Below are positions 37,109-49,978 of a stretch of 64,000 nucleotides of DNA, one piece after another (positions within the stretch are counted from its first letter, which is position 1; each line of letters opens with the position of its first letter). The stretch is from Nissolia schottii. Lineage: Eukaryota > Streptophyta > Magnoliopsida > Fabales > Fabaceae. The notes under the pieces were generated by a model. That model worked only from the letters and a program-made list of their open reading frames with translations, was not told where the DNA came from and made no database searches. A program made the position numbers and the translations under genes. Location of the stretch: the NCBI GenBank assembly GCA_003254905.1, contig QANU01011218.1, positions 26,433-90,432 on the forward strand, read 5' to 3'.

Positions 37109-38152
37109 AAAGGTTATTAAAATCGCATTTTTAACTCGTAAAATCGTACGAGTTTACGTTTCTAAGTAGTAAAATCGAGCTAACTCGCATGTAAACTTGT
37201 TTTTTGGGTAAACTCGGCTGAACTCGGGTAAACTCGTGTGAACTGGCATAAAATCGTGAGTTAACTGGCGAGTTCACGAGTTTACTGCAGGAGGACAAAA
37301 CACACAAAATGACGTCATTTTGACTTGCAAAAACGACGTTGTTTTGCACGTCTCTGAGATTTTTGACAAACCAAGCAAAACGACGTCGTTTTGCACGTCT
37401 CTGAGTTTTTAGATTTAGGTCATTCGAGTGTTTCAGAGTTTCCATTTATAGCTGCGCCTGCAATCATGCTCTGTCATACCATCGTGCTCCTTCATCGTGC
37501 TTCATCGCCACTTGTGCTCCATCGTGCTCTGTCGCCACTTGTGCTCCATCGTGCTCCGTCGCTGATCCATCTATATAGTTCATCCTTTGCTCAGAGATCT
37601 TTCCCACGATGGTGCGTGGCCTCTGCATCGCTATCTGTGCTTTAGTGTTTTGGATTGGAGACATCATTGTCACATTTCAGTGTTTATGCTGTTGTGTGTG
37701 TCATCTCCTAAATATTTTGTATTCTTGACGGTTCCAGAAACAAAGGACATGCCCCTCGAAGTTATCACCGAATTCTTTGCTATCGGCTCGAAATAGGCTA
37801 CTTCTGTCAAGAATGAGTGACATTATTTTTTATATACCTTTGCTATGTTGATTGCTCAACGCACTGCCTCTATCTTGTGTTGATAGATTTTGCTTGTCAT
37901 TAAATTTATGTGGAGAAGGATATGTTATGGTTCTAACATATGTATTATGTATGAATTGAACTTAGAACTCATATATTTAATCTTTATTTGTGCATTGTTA
38001 TGGAGTTAAAAGTATTTATGAATTTCAAGTTTTATTAAATATATTTTTGTAGCATAATAGTTTTTTAAAATATTTTTTTAATAATAAGTAAATTCGTACG
38101 AGTTTACGAAGGCTCCACGAGTTTACTTAAGCTCTCGAGTTTGATAACTTTG
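37109..38152. mobile_element. TIR element (hAT-type) carrying a captured gene fragment
   Basis: 1044-bp element. Ends AAAGGTTATTAAAATCG and, read inward from the right, CAAAGTTATCAAACTCG agree at 13 of 17 and continue into repeats of ACTCGTACGAGTTTACG. An identical 8-mer TATGTTTG flanks both sides (37101-37108 and 38153-38160), which fits hAT. The interior includes a short direct repeat of TCGCCACTTGTGCTCCATCG units (about 37507-37562) and a fragment of a host sugar-transporter gene. No transposase is present. Confidence 0.75.
37580..37820 (+). pseudogene. Captured C-terminal fragment of a tonoplast monosaccharide transporter (TMT/MSSP) gene
   Basis: Translation gives ILCSEIFPTMVRGLCIAICA then LVFWIGDIIVTF. 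After a deletion and frameshift it reads FVFLTVPETKDMPLEVITEF and FAIGSK, a stop, and finally KNE and a stop. This is the last part of the major-facilitator sugar transporter family known as monosaccharide-sensing protein or TMT, whose C-terminus ends with VPETKGMPLEVITEFF and KNE. The rest of the transporter is absent, so this is a transduplicated exon fragment, not a gene. Confidence 0.75.
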
Positions 38153-38154
38153 TA

Positions 38155-38645
38155 TGTTTGTGCACTAAAATGGTAAAAGTTTGTGCAATAATGGTTAGGA
38201 ATTGTGTACCTTAGTGTCCAAATTTGTGCAATAATCTTAAAAGTTTGTGCATGTCAATTTTTAAGTTTGTGCATTCATCTTTTATAGTTGAGTATTATTG
38301 TATTATTGATTAAAAGTTCGTCCCAATATGTTCATATATTTGTGCACGTTAATTCAAAAGTTTGTGCACTTAAGATGCACATGTTTGTGCATTAAAAATT
38401 CTCAGAATTTGGTGTCGGATATACTCAAAATTTGGTGCAAGCGTTACAATTGTCATTGACACATTAGAGAGTTTGTGCACGTCAATTTTCTGCATTTTTA
38501 TGTTATATTTATGAATTATAATACATGTTAGTATGGTAATATGTTTGTGCATATTAATTCTAAAGTTTGTGCAACTTTGTTTTATTATTTGTGCAAACAT
38601 AATTGTTTGTGCAAACATAAAGAAAAACTGTGCAATACACATTCT
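38155..38645 (+). repeat. Array of 13 TTTGTGCA octamers
   Basis: Thirteen exact copies of TTTGTGCA, all in plus orientation, are spread irregularly over about 480 bp with diverged spacers, plus near-matches such as TTTGGTGCA and ACTGTGCA. The first copy is cut by insertion of the TIR element at 37109-38152. The spacing is irregular, so this is not a simple satellite; it resembles transposase-binding subterminal repeats. Confidence 0.85.
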
Positions 38646-39679
38646 AGAAGAATGGTGAGAGAGAATGAGAAAGCTATGGGTTTTGTATGATGAGAAGGGA
38701 GTCGTGGATTTCGAATGGGATCGTAGATTGGAGAAACACGAACAATTTTTCATTTAAGAAGTGTGTTCATGCGCTTTCGAATTGGGAGTGGAGATGGTGT
38801 GGAAGGTGGTTGTGGGTGAGTCTAAAAAGTATTTATCTAGCAGTGTTAAAAATAAAAACTAACCCAGTAAAAACTATACTTATAGAATAAATCAATCTCA
38901 TTCGAGTTAGATTAACTGGCTACAATTTTAATAAAAAAATAATTATTTTCTATTATTTACTTGGTATTTTTCAGCACCGACTAAATTAATCACATTGATA
39001 TCTTCAAATTAACTTATTTATATCTTTATATTTGAAGGTTTTTACCCTTGTTTTACTATGGCGGATTTTTCCTACCCTGCCATTTTCCAACCAATAATAT
39101 GTTATTATTTAAAATTTCACCTAAAAATACTTTTTCATTATTAAATAATATATTTCTATCATTTCCAAAAAAAAAATTACTGGATCAATATTTAAAATTT
39201 AAATCAACTTAAATTTCAATAAACTACCATTTCTCTAACTTATCATTATCTTATCAATTAAAGTTTATTATTGACTTTTCTGCATCATTTATATTTATTA
39301 TTTTATAAATAAATTTTAAATTTATTAATTTTAACAAATAATTTTATTTTGCAATTATCTTTGCATTTTTATGTTATTCTATGTTATACAAAATATATAA
39401 AAATATAATATATATATACACACACAACATTCTTTATGAGAATTATTTTAATAATTTCTATAATAACATGTAAGTTAATTAGATACGTATAAGTGTATGT
39501 CGTGTCACACATAGAAATCATTACTAGTACTTAAAAATTGAGGTAATTAAATTATAATATTTTTAGAATTTAATTTTAATACGCCAATAACATAAGATTT
39601 TTTTATACTATCAGCTAATAAAATTTTATCCCTTAATAAATGTGACTGACTTTCATTACTTTAAAAATTATACACATGA

Positions 39680-39862
39680 CCAACGGGAGTTGGTCCAAGT
39701 GGTAAGCGGCTTGGTATCGCTTAAGCAAGGTCCCGAGTTCGAGACCTTGTGAACGCAGTTATCCCCACTGGGAGACTCACCCGCCATAGCCAGGTGCGCG
39801 ACCCGGGTCGGCCCGGATTAGTCAAGGCTAAGCCTTAGATACCGGGTAGGCAACCTATAAAA
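39680..39862 (+). mobile_element. tRNA-derived SINE with long perfect target duplication
   Basis: 183 bp beginning CCAACGGGAGTTGGTCCAAG. It has an A-box-like region (TGGTCCAAGTGGTAAGCGG), a B-box-like region (CGAGTTCGAGACC), a conserved body and an A-rich tail. The 17-bp duplication AAAAATTATACACATGA is intact on both sides (39663-39679 and 39863-39879), indicating a fairly recent insertion. Same family as 23169-23345. Confidence 0.9.
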
Positions 39863-40858
39863 AAAAATTATACACATGAAAAAATTTGAATAGATAATAA
39901 TTTAACATTACCGTTCAAACTCTTATCTTACGTATCTTCTTGTTTAGTTAATATTTTAATTTTTTTTATAAATTTAAAATTTTAATTCTTCATTTAAGTA
40001 ACCCACACGAAATAGTGGACAGATGGTTACACAATATTTTTGAGGCAATGAATGGAGCCTTGATTTTGGCATATGAGAGCAATCCCATGGATCCAATTCT
40101 AAGAGGCTTTATTATCTTACCATTATTACTTTCTCCTTTTAAAGATAAACTAAAAAAGGTCGTAGATCCACCAAGATGATAAGCATTAGGATATATTGAT
40201 TTAAATTTAAAGGTATAAAAAGATATATACTGGCATGCTTATTGAGTGTGTTTAACATGTGTGGCATAAACATTATTAACTGCACATTTGAATTTAGAGT
40301 ATTTAAAAAATATAAAAAAATTAAAAATCAATGATAAAGGTATATTTCACATATAAATATCTTAAACAAACAATTATTTCTTCTTTTAAAATAAAATAAT
40401 TGTTCTTTTAACCGTTTTAATATATATGTTTGATTCAGTGTATTTGAAGTCACGGACACAAAATCAAAAGTTTAATATATAACCTTTTAATTGGTAGTTG
40501 TGAAAGTTAATAATGTTTGTTTATGTACCAATATTTTTTTATGGATGTTTATGGACCAATATTTGATTGGATGTAAAAAAAATTATATAAAATATTTCAA
40601 GAACAAGTATTCGGTAATAAAATTTAAGATGACAACAACGTCCCCCCAATCTATTTGTTATTCATCTTTACTTTTATTTTTTGGTAAAAAACTATTTATC
40701 TTTATTTATTTACCAAAAGGAAAAAAACATCACTGTATAAATAATAATCACAAGAAAACACAATTTTCACATTCAGGAAAAAAAAAAGCGCACACATAGC
40801 AGAGAGAAATCTCGCTCTGGGTCGTCTTTTTGAGACTCCGCTCAAAAAAACACTGACA

Positions 40859-43800
40859 ATGTCTTCGCGTTCACGATCCAACCGCCGCAAGGAAGACGAG
40901 GAGGTCGCCGGCGATTCGACGGCGGCGGCGGCGGCGGTGGAGGAGCTTTCGGTGGAGAAGCACTTCGAGGGGAAGGCGGTGCCGCCGTGGACGGGGCAGC
41001 TGACGTTCCGCGCGATGGCTGTGAGCGCGGTGCTGTCGGTGGCGTTCACGTTCATCGTGATGAAGCTGAATCTCACGACGGGGATAATTCCGTCGCTGAA
41101 CGTTTCCGCCGGATTGTTAGGGTTCTTCTTCATCAAGACGTGGACGGCGCTGCTCGCCAAATCGGGGCTCCTCAAGCAGCCGTTCACGCGCCAGGAGAAC
41201 ACAGTCATTCAGACATGCGTCGTCGCCTCCAGCGGAATCGCATTCAGCGGTAAGAATTTTTCTCGCTCTCTCTCTCTCTCTCTTCTTCGTTTTCTCTCCG
41301 CCGTGGATTTTCTCGGGAAATTTGTTTCATGCTTCCCACTGAATCATGCATCGTCACCGCTGTCATCCTAGTCATTAAAAAAAATTGTTGTGATTTTAAT
41401 AGCTATTGTTTTTTCAAGAATTTAGTTACAATTTTTTGGTAAAATTTAATTACAATTTAGCCGCATGTAAATTTTTTTTACATAATAATCCAATTAAATT
41501 TTATTTTACGAATAAACTGCTTTACTTGTTCTGCAGTGAGTGAGTGTAGTCATATAATAAAGGAGATTTCTATTTTAGTGTATAATTATTTCTCCCATTT
41601 TCTCTTTTTATTTTTTCATATGCAACTACTTTTAGATAAAACAATCTATCTGTCAAATTTAAGGGTATCGAGACCTTATAATTATCTACGGTTAAGAATC
41701 AATCATATATTTTACTAACTTTAATTATTTAATATTTTAAACTTAAAAATAAATTATGTTCATTGAAATGTATAGAAGTATCAATACTTTTATAAAAACT
41801 TAGGTAAAAGGAAAAAGAACTTGTAAGAAATAATTGAAATTATAAGTATATAAGTTTACACGTATTAATTTGGGCAAATTACACTATTTTCTCTTAAAAA
41901 TTATCTTTATTATATTTCTCTCTCCTCTATTTTTAAAACATACACTTTAATTTAAAATATTTTATTAATTAGATTAAATATACACATTTTCTAAACTACC
42001 CATTATATTAGTGCAAATAATTATTACTTATTATCTATATTTTCTTTAATTTATTTGTCATTTTAATTATTAATTATTGAAATTATGATATCGGTAAATT
42101 CGTAAGAATTAATATATTAATATTAATTAATTACATTTTTTAAGAATATTTATATTCATTTCATTATTATTAAAAATATAAATTTGATACAGTATCAAAT
42201 TCTTTATTTTAATTAATTAGTACAATAAAAATTTTATCTTACATTCATATTTAAGATAAATATGTTAACAAATGAAAACGTGTGAATTTTTACTTTTTAA
42301 TTATCATTTATTATTATTAACAATTTATTCTCTTGATAAATAATAACATATGTGTTTTGTTATATCATTATCAATTAATTTTTTTACTTTTCTTTGGTAC
42401 ATAATTATTTTTTTTTACTTTGTAAAATAAACTTTAATACATATGGTAAAGGCTATTTTGGTCCAAAAATAAGATAAAAAATGTAATAACAAATTAAAAA
42501 AAATTACAAATAAGGACAAAAGTGTAATGCATTTTCATTATGAGATATTTTTAAGTGGACAAATGGCACATACAAAAAATTGTGAATCTCACCATTTATT
42601 AAAAATGTATTTAAATATATACAAGGTCTAGTACATTTTTTTTCGTGTGCTTAAGAAAAAAAATTTAAGCACGTTCCCATCAAAGTGTAATTAATGCATC
42701 TCGCAAGAGAATGAAGTGTTTTACCCAATCAATTTCTTCAAGGAATGTTGTTCGAAGATTATTTAAGCCATAAATACTTTGTTTTAAAAACATTTTTATT
42801 ACTATAGAGGATTTTTGGCGGCCCACTTTTTGATGGAACTTTCTCGCTTATACTTTGTGATGACATTTTAGGTGCGGGATATTGTAATTGAGATGGTTTT
42901 TGTGTGTTGTTTTTTTTATTAAAAAAAACTTGTTTGCTCATATTTTGGAAGAAAAATTTGACAGAAAATTCCACAATTTTTTTTTTTACCTTGCTACTTT
43001 TTGTAGCGAAATTTCAATCCTATACGTTGGGAGTGAAATTTAGCAAAATATTATAATTGTGGAATTTTTGTGTGCCAACCTTTTCAGGATAAATTTTTTT
43101 GTCCCTTTGGGAGAGAAATATTTTTTTGTTACATCTTTGGTAGAAAAATTTAGGGGGTACATTTTCCTCCCATTTTTTGAAGAGATAAAAATTGGACAAA
43201 TACTGTCATTTTTTTATCTTAACTTTTTGGAAAAATCACTGAATACTTGTTTGTTTGTTTTTTTATATATAAATTTTTTATGTAGAGTTGTTTACTTGTT
43301 ATGCACTAATGATATATTACCACTACACGGACCGTGCATAAAACAGAGAATTCTAATATTGAGTATAATTATAGTCGAACTATTTAATTTTATACTTTTA
43401 TATATAATTAGTTAACAATGTTAAACATTTTATATTTGTTGTGTATCTAAGCTAATTTTATAATTTAAATGAATGAAATTCATAAAAATATTAAATTTAT
43501 CCGTGTGGTGTTGTTGTGGGCTGGGTCCCATGGTGAATCTCGCATGTCCATTTTGAAAATGTGTTCATTTTGTTGGTCATACATCAGCATCACATGGTCT
43601 TTGGATTTGTGCTACGTGACAAAATGGGAACGTGTGTGTTCAAAGAAACTAATAAAATCAGCTGTAATTAAATGATTAAAATTGCATAATATTGTAGTTT
43701 AAGTTTTTTTACACCGGGTATTTTATATAATTATCCAATCATATATTATCCTATCATTTAAGTACGTTAGTCTTACAATAATTACTTTAAAAGTTATACC

Positions 43801-46800
43801 AAATATTGATTTCTAAGGCACGGTCTCTTTGTGATGTGGGAAGGTGAAAAATATATATATTGTTTTTCGTAAGATTATTGAATAAGACAGATTAAATTAC
43901 TAGCAGCCAAATGTCTTCTCTATATGCATGCTTAAATAGTTTATTTATATATTTAAATGGTTTTTTAATGATCTTTAATTAGTCTTTGTATAATAGTAAT
44001 ATATTAAAGTTGTGACCACCTTCATTCTCATAAGGACAACCTAGTATTTGTCCATATATGTTGACATTTTTCTCCATCCCTGCCTCTTTTGGGATTTTCC
44101 TTGTCCCACTTTCGCAGATATTAACTACTATACTACGATAATGACAACAATGACAGGGACATCAAAAAAATCGAGAAAGAGCCTTCTTTGTACAGTGACT
44201 AAAGTGTATTTTCTGCAGTTGGTAATTTAATTGTTAATAGTGACTTAAAGTATAATCTTTTTTAAAAAGTACCCTACTAATAATAAAAAAAATGTTTTAA
44301 GGCTTATATTCTTTTGCAACATTTTAAAAAGAATTGACTGTCCATGTCCAACATCTTTTGAAGTTTTATATGATGAAATCTGTAGTTAAAAATGTTCTAC
44401 TGCTACATAACCATTATTTTATGCTTTTTTGGAAACTTTACATGCACGTAGAGGTTGTTGTTAGCTACCCTTTGTGGAGTTTACAAGATAGTCATTTTAA
44501 AATCCTTTTTTTTTTCTTCAGCTTATTGAATTATGAATGAAATCTCCAGTTTTATGACCTTAGAAGTTAAAGTATATCTCAGTATTGGATATGCCATTAT
44601 TTTCAGTGTTCTATGTTAGCCTGCTCTATTTTTCTGCCAAAATTTTAATCTCTGTGTTGTCTATGCTCACATTTACTGCCATACGTCTTCATTTCCATCT
44701 TTTACTGCTAAAAAAAATGAGTACAACTGTGTGAACAGTTCGCTGCTATACGGTGAGTATTTTAGGGGTCATGTAAAACAGAACACTTCAAACAACATAA
44801 AATGCAATTGTATCATTCCAGGAATGTTTTGTTTTGCTGGAGATAAGGGTGATAACTTACATGCATAAAGATATTTCGCCTTTACTTTTAGTACCATTTA
44901 TTTGAAAAGAATACTATACTGAAATTATAGTCAATCGCTCAACTATTGAACTGCATTTCTAATGGAAAGAATTTGCTTGAGCAGGTGGTTTTGGTAGCTA
45001 CCTCTTTGGCATGAGTTCAGTTATTGCAAAGCAAACACCAGATGACGCGTCTGCTTCAACTTTTAAGAACCCAGATTTAGGATGGATGATTGCATTTCTA
45101 TTTGTTGTTAGCTTTCTTGGCCTCTTTTCAGTGGTTCCTCTTCGGAAGGTAAGCTAAACTAGTTTGCATCATGTAGACCATTGTATTTATGGAAAAAAGA
45201 AAAGAAAAACTCCCAAGTATTTTAGATTTGTGCCTGTGACATACACTTATTATGACTAGCACCACTACATAAATGATCTATTTTTTTAATGTGTACCTTC
45301 TCACAGATTATGATTATAGACTTCAAATTGACATATCCTAGTGGTACTGCAACAGCCAATCTTATCAATGGTTTCCATACTCCAGAGGGTGCCAAGTTAG
45401 CTAAGTAAGGATTCAGGGTTTCATGATTGCAGAAGTTACTTTTGAGTAAAATAATACTTTAGTCTTCGAAAGAATTGAGTCTTAACATATTAGTCCCTAT
45501 AAAAATAAATCACATACGCATTAGTCTCAGGGACTAATGTGTTAAAAATTGAAGCCTGTTATAGGGACTAAATATATGTGATTTTCTTTGGAAGAACCAA
45601 TCTTTCATGACTCAATTCTTTCTGGAAATAAAATTTAGTTTTAGTCTTAATTTCTTTTTAATAATATTATGCTCATAATTTCTTTTTCATCTTTTCATTT
45701 CAGGAAGCAAGTAAAAACACTGGGAAAGTTCTTCTCGTTTAGCTTCTTGTGGGGTTTCTTCCAATGGTTTTACACTGCTGGTGATGGTTGCGGATTTGTG
45801 AGCTTCCCTACATTTGGTCTAAAAGCCTACACAAACCAGTATGTGACTCACCTATATCTTATTAATGAATTAGAAAAGGAAAAAGGAAAAAGATATGCTT
45901 ATTGCATGTTAAAATAGTTGACAGTGATTTAATTTGAGCTCATATCTCCAAAAGAAAGAAACAGGATTAACCGATTAAGCTACCAAACTTCCTATTTAAA
46001 TAAACATCTCAAAAGTACTACGGTCAAGAAATTCATCTGCTAATGTTAGCCTTAGCTTGATGAGTTGGCAACTTTATAGTCCTGAACAAAGTATTGCCAT
46101 ATTTTTTTCAATATTTCACATGATTATATATTTGCAATTTATTTTCATTTCTTTCATCATTTACTTATCTATTTCTTATTTTTGTCCTTGTACGTAACAG
46201 GTTTTTCTTTGACTTTTCGGCTACTTATGTGGGAGTTGGGATGATATGCCCATATATAATCAATGCATCCCTGCTCATTGGTGGAATTCTCTCATGGGGA
46301 ATCATGTGGCCACTCATCTCTGATAAAAAAGGTGATTGGTATGATGCAAAGCTTAAGCCAAACAGCTTACTGGGCCTTCAAGGTTACAAAGTAAGTCACC
46401 TTTTAACACTTCAGAAAAACCAACATATGTGCTTTGCTTTTCTTTTTCATTTTGTTTTTGGTGATCAAACAGCTGAATTGCAGTTAATTGGAAAGATAGG
46501 TATAGTATGGACAATATCTAGTGTTATTAGCAATGGAATAGCAGAAATAACCTTTTGCTCAAAACCCGCTATTTTTTCTGCTATAGCGGCCAATTAACAC
46601 TATAAAATAGCATAGCGGCCTACTCAAAACCAGCTATGCTATTCCGCTATAGCAGATATTTGATAGATAACACTGACAATATCACATCATATTCTATTGT
46701 TCTAAAGGATAAATATATATAAGTATAACTAATCGGATATATCTTTTGGATGACGTTTTATGTTATGCTTTTACAAGATCAGCATTATACTATGATGATG

Positions 46801-48459
46801 ATTAAGCAAGCATATAATATACATTATTGGTTTTATTATACTATGATGATTAAGCATATAGCTTGGGGACTTGGTTAGAACTAATTATAAAAATTGCGTG
46901 AGCCAGATCAATATCAAGATTCAAGACTGCCAGGAAAGAAATGAGAAGACAAACAAGTATTACTACCTTAGGTAGAATGCAGCCAAATTTTGTATCGTGT
47001 TATCTTTTTTGTTGTTGGGTAATTTTATTATTTGCACGAAAGTGAAGAATAACTTATATCTGAAGTCAGAATAAGGCTTGCTAAAGTTATGATTGAACAT
47101 GATAATAAAGAGCCACTAAGAGAATCATGGACCACCCTCAAATGATGAAGAAACCTCACCTAAACAACACCAAAGAGTTAGACAGAATTTGATTGATTTG
47201 ATCCCAATGTATGAGTAATGAACTTAAGAACACAGTGAACCCACTCATTGGTTTTAATGGTTTATGGATAACCTATTAATTTCCTTCTCTGAATGAGTGC
47301 ATGGAGAACATATTTGCAGTTTATTGATCTCATTAATGTGTTCTTTTTAAACTGGCAGGTTTTCATAGCCATTGCCACGATTCTTGGTGATGGTCTATAC
47401 AATTTCGTCAAGGTTCTCGGCCACACTCTCTTCGGTTTATACAAACAACTATCCAAGAAAAACGATGTTCGCCCAGCCAGTGTTACCTCAAATGGCTCAC
47501 CTCCATCGATTTCATACGACGAAAAGCGCCGAACCGAGGTGTTCCTCAAGGACCAAATCCCCGCCTGGTTCTCAGTCGCCGGATATGTCAGCATCGCAAT
47601 AATCTCCATTGTCACTCTCCCCCACATCTTCCATCACTTAAAGTGGTACTACATTTTGGTAATCTACATCATTGCACCAGCACTAGCATTCTGCAATTCC
47701 TATGGTTGTGGACTCACAGACTGGTCCCTTGCATCCACATATGGGAAACTAGCCATCTTCTGCATTGGGGCATGGGCAGGGGCCTCCCATGGTGGCGTCC
47801 TCGCCGGCTTGGCCGCTTGCGGCGTCATGATGAACATTGTGTCCACTGCCTCTGACCTGATGCAGGACTTCAAGACAGGGTACATGACAATGGCTTCACC
47901 AAGGTCCATGTTTGTGAGCCAAGTTGTTGGAACAGCCATGGGCTGTGTCATATCCCCTTGTGTGTTCTGGCTCTTCTACAAGGCCTTTCCTGACCTTGGT
48001 GTCCCTGGGTCACAGTACCCTGCACCTTACGCGCTCGTCTACCGGAACATGGCGATTATTGGGGTCGACGGCTTCTCGGCGCTGCCGAAATACTGCCTCA
48101 CACTTTGCTATGTGTTCTTTGCTGGGGCAATAGTGATCAACCTTATCAGGGACTTGATTGGGGACAAGTATGCTAAGTTCATTCCTGTTCCTATGGCCAT
48201 GGCAATACCCTTTTACATTGGGAGCTACTTTGCAATTGACATGTGTGTTGGGAGCTTGATCTTATTTATTTGGGAGAAGGTTAACAAGGCCAATGCTGAA
48301 GCGTTTGGATCAGCTGTGGCTTCTGGCTTGATATGTGGCGATGGGATATGGACACTTCCTAGCTCAATTATGGCTCTTGCAGGAGTGAAGCCCCCCATCT
48401 GCATGAAGTTCTTGTCCAGAGCAGCAAATGCAAAGGTGGATGCATTCTTGGAATCTTGA
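40859..48459 (+). CDS. YSL7: Yellow stripe-like transporter, YSL7 clade (OPT family)
   Basis: Six exons: 40859-41249, 44985-45148, 45307-45404, 45704-45838, 46201-46390, 47359-48459, all GT/AG and in phase, giving 692 residues. The OPT-family membrane protein is predicted to move metal-nicotianamine complexes or small peptides with protons across plasma, vacuolar or other membranes. A hydrophilic, alanine- and glutamate-rich N-terminus (about 45 residues) precedes roughly 14 hydrophobic segments. Recognisable family blocks include [96 protein letters not shown] and [20 protein letters not shown]. Sequence flavour fits the YSL5/7/8 branch, and the legume member GmYSL7 has been reported on the symbiosome membrane; orthology here is inference. 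Intron 1 is 3.7 kb; intron 5 contains a MITE. Confidence 0.95.
45460..45630. mobile_element. Foldback repeat in YSL intron 3
   Basis: GAAAGAATTGAGTC near 45462-45482 is matched by GACTCAATTCTTTC near 45609-45622. An inner pair of ATTAGTCCCTAT and ATAGGGACTAAA gives an inverted-repeat hairpin of Mutator-like flavour. Limits are approximate. Confidence 0.45.
46519..46675. mobile_element. hAT-like MITE with perfect 8-bp duplication
   Basis: 157 bp with ends TAGTGTTAT and, read inward, CAGTGTTAT, and palindromic CGCTATAGC motifs inside. It is flanked by identical ACAATATC (46511-46518 and 46676-46683). Same family as the ARF8 intron copy at 1720-1895. It lies in YSL intron 5. Confidence 0.85.
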
Positions 48460-49978
48460 GGGGCCACCCTGATTGGTTCTACTGCAGAATCTGTAGTTCA
48501 AACTACAATTTCATTCTGTTAGGGATAAATCTACACTTATTATATTTAAGTAGCCTTTTAGGCTTTAAATGCTAAATGCTTTATTGTTCTATACCCTCCC
48601 CAGCTCCCTTTGTTAGATTGTCATTTAATTTCTATGAACCTATTTGCAATGTACATATTTTGGTTTATTAATTTTTTTTTTTTGGTTATAAAATGTTTAG
48701 GTGAATCTAGCATTGAACTCCATAGAAGGGGCCAAGGTATGCTTTAGGTTCTTCGAGTGCTTACAAAAGTTTAAACTCATTAAAGTAATCTTTACTTCAG
48801 CAACAAAATTTAAACTTGCGTCCTTGTGGAATAGGAGGTTATTTCTTATTGTGTCAATCATTCTTAACTATTTGGTACGTATTAAGAAGAGAGGAAGTCT
48901 ATTAGAAAAATGCCAAAATAATAATAATAATAACAATGATGATGATGACGACGTGGGTTACATGATAATAGAAAAATATTTTGTGGCTAGCAGTCTATCA
49001 ATTCGTTTGAGTTCAGTTAGTGCGAGAGAATTAATCACTATTGTGATTGTAAATATCCCGAGTACAAAATAAAAGACCTCTACTTGGACTTCAGTAAGGT
49101 TAAATAGGATTAATCAAATTTTTAGTAATAAGTTGTTGATGCAAGTGGTTGCATCGTGAATTAAAAAAAAAAAAAACAGTTTTTTTACTTTAACTATCTG
49201 TGTTTCTATTGCAAGTTGTTTTTTCACTTTCTATTACTTTTGCGTCTTGGCCCACATTTACTCAAGTATAAGTTACTCAATTCAACTAGGAGCGCTATCA
49301 ATGCGGGCATGTTACTCATGCTACATGCAAATGGGTTATGAAAATTTTATTTGGGTAAAATTTTTAGTTCGTAAATTTTTGTTAGGTATAAGTACAGTAA
49401 TATCACTTGACAATAAAATTAGTGAAGCTAAAATATCCAATGAGGATATCCTTACCAAAATTAATAAATATAAATATAAAAACTGTATTTACGCAAGAGT
49501 TATGCTTGGGCAACTAATTGGTGGTGGGAGGTGAATAGAGGTGAAAATAATGGGTGTCCAAATTTTGGTGTCTAAATTTTTTATTTCAAAATTATCCTTA
49601 CAATTTTTTATTTTGTTAATTATTCATCTATCATGTATTTTAAGTAATTATTTCTAACAGTAATTTGTTCCATAAAATAATACTATTCATCTTTTATAAA
49701 AATAAAAAATGCGGCTTGACAAACACAACCTCGCATGATCATGCTAGTAACCTACGTCCCGAATCATAGCCATATACAATAATTAGTACGTAACTATCAA
49801 GTGAGCAAGGGCAAATCAGAATATGTAGGGCAATAGAAACTGTTCAACTTTTATCATTACTTAAGTTCAACCACTAACAAGTCATGAGGATCATAAGGTA
49901 GATAAAAACACGAACATAGCTACTTGTATGTATGTGCTGTTGAATTACACGTTAATGCCGTTATACTTGCTACTCTAC
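48460..49978. other. Convergent intergenic region, YSL and KDM3 3' ends
   Basis: Presumed 3' UTRs of both genes. It includes an AAT/GAT trinucleotide run near 48917-48953 and poly-A/T tracts. No gene recognised; the open frame at 48701-49072 has no domain. Confidence 0.5.

Larger units (their letters stand above)
30673..40858. other. 10-kb gene-poor, repeat-rich region
   Basis: Between the DUF1517 and YSL genes. It contains the elements listed separately. Stretches 35330-37100 and 38900-39660 are very AT-rich and I see no gene in them. 40000-40858 is the presumed YSL promoter and 5' UTR. Confidence 0.5.

Noticed and set aside
38155-38645. CRISPR-like repeat array
   Set aside because: Repeats are only 8 bp, spacing is irregular, and the DNA is plant nuclear.
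39680-39760. tRNA gene (A and B boxes present)
   Set aside because: No cloverleaf or anticodon arm could be drawn; followed by a SINE body, A-tail and target duplication.
47262-48467. Minus-strand and alternate-frame ORFs over the last YSL exon
   Set aside because: Shadows of the conserved transporter reading frame.
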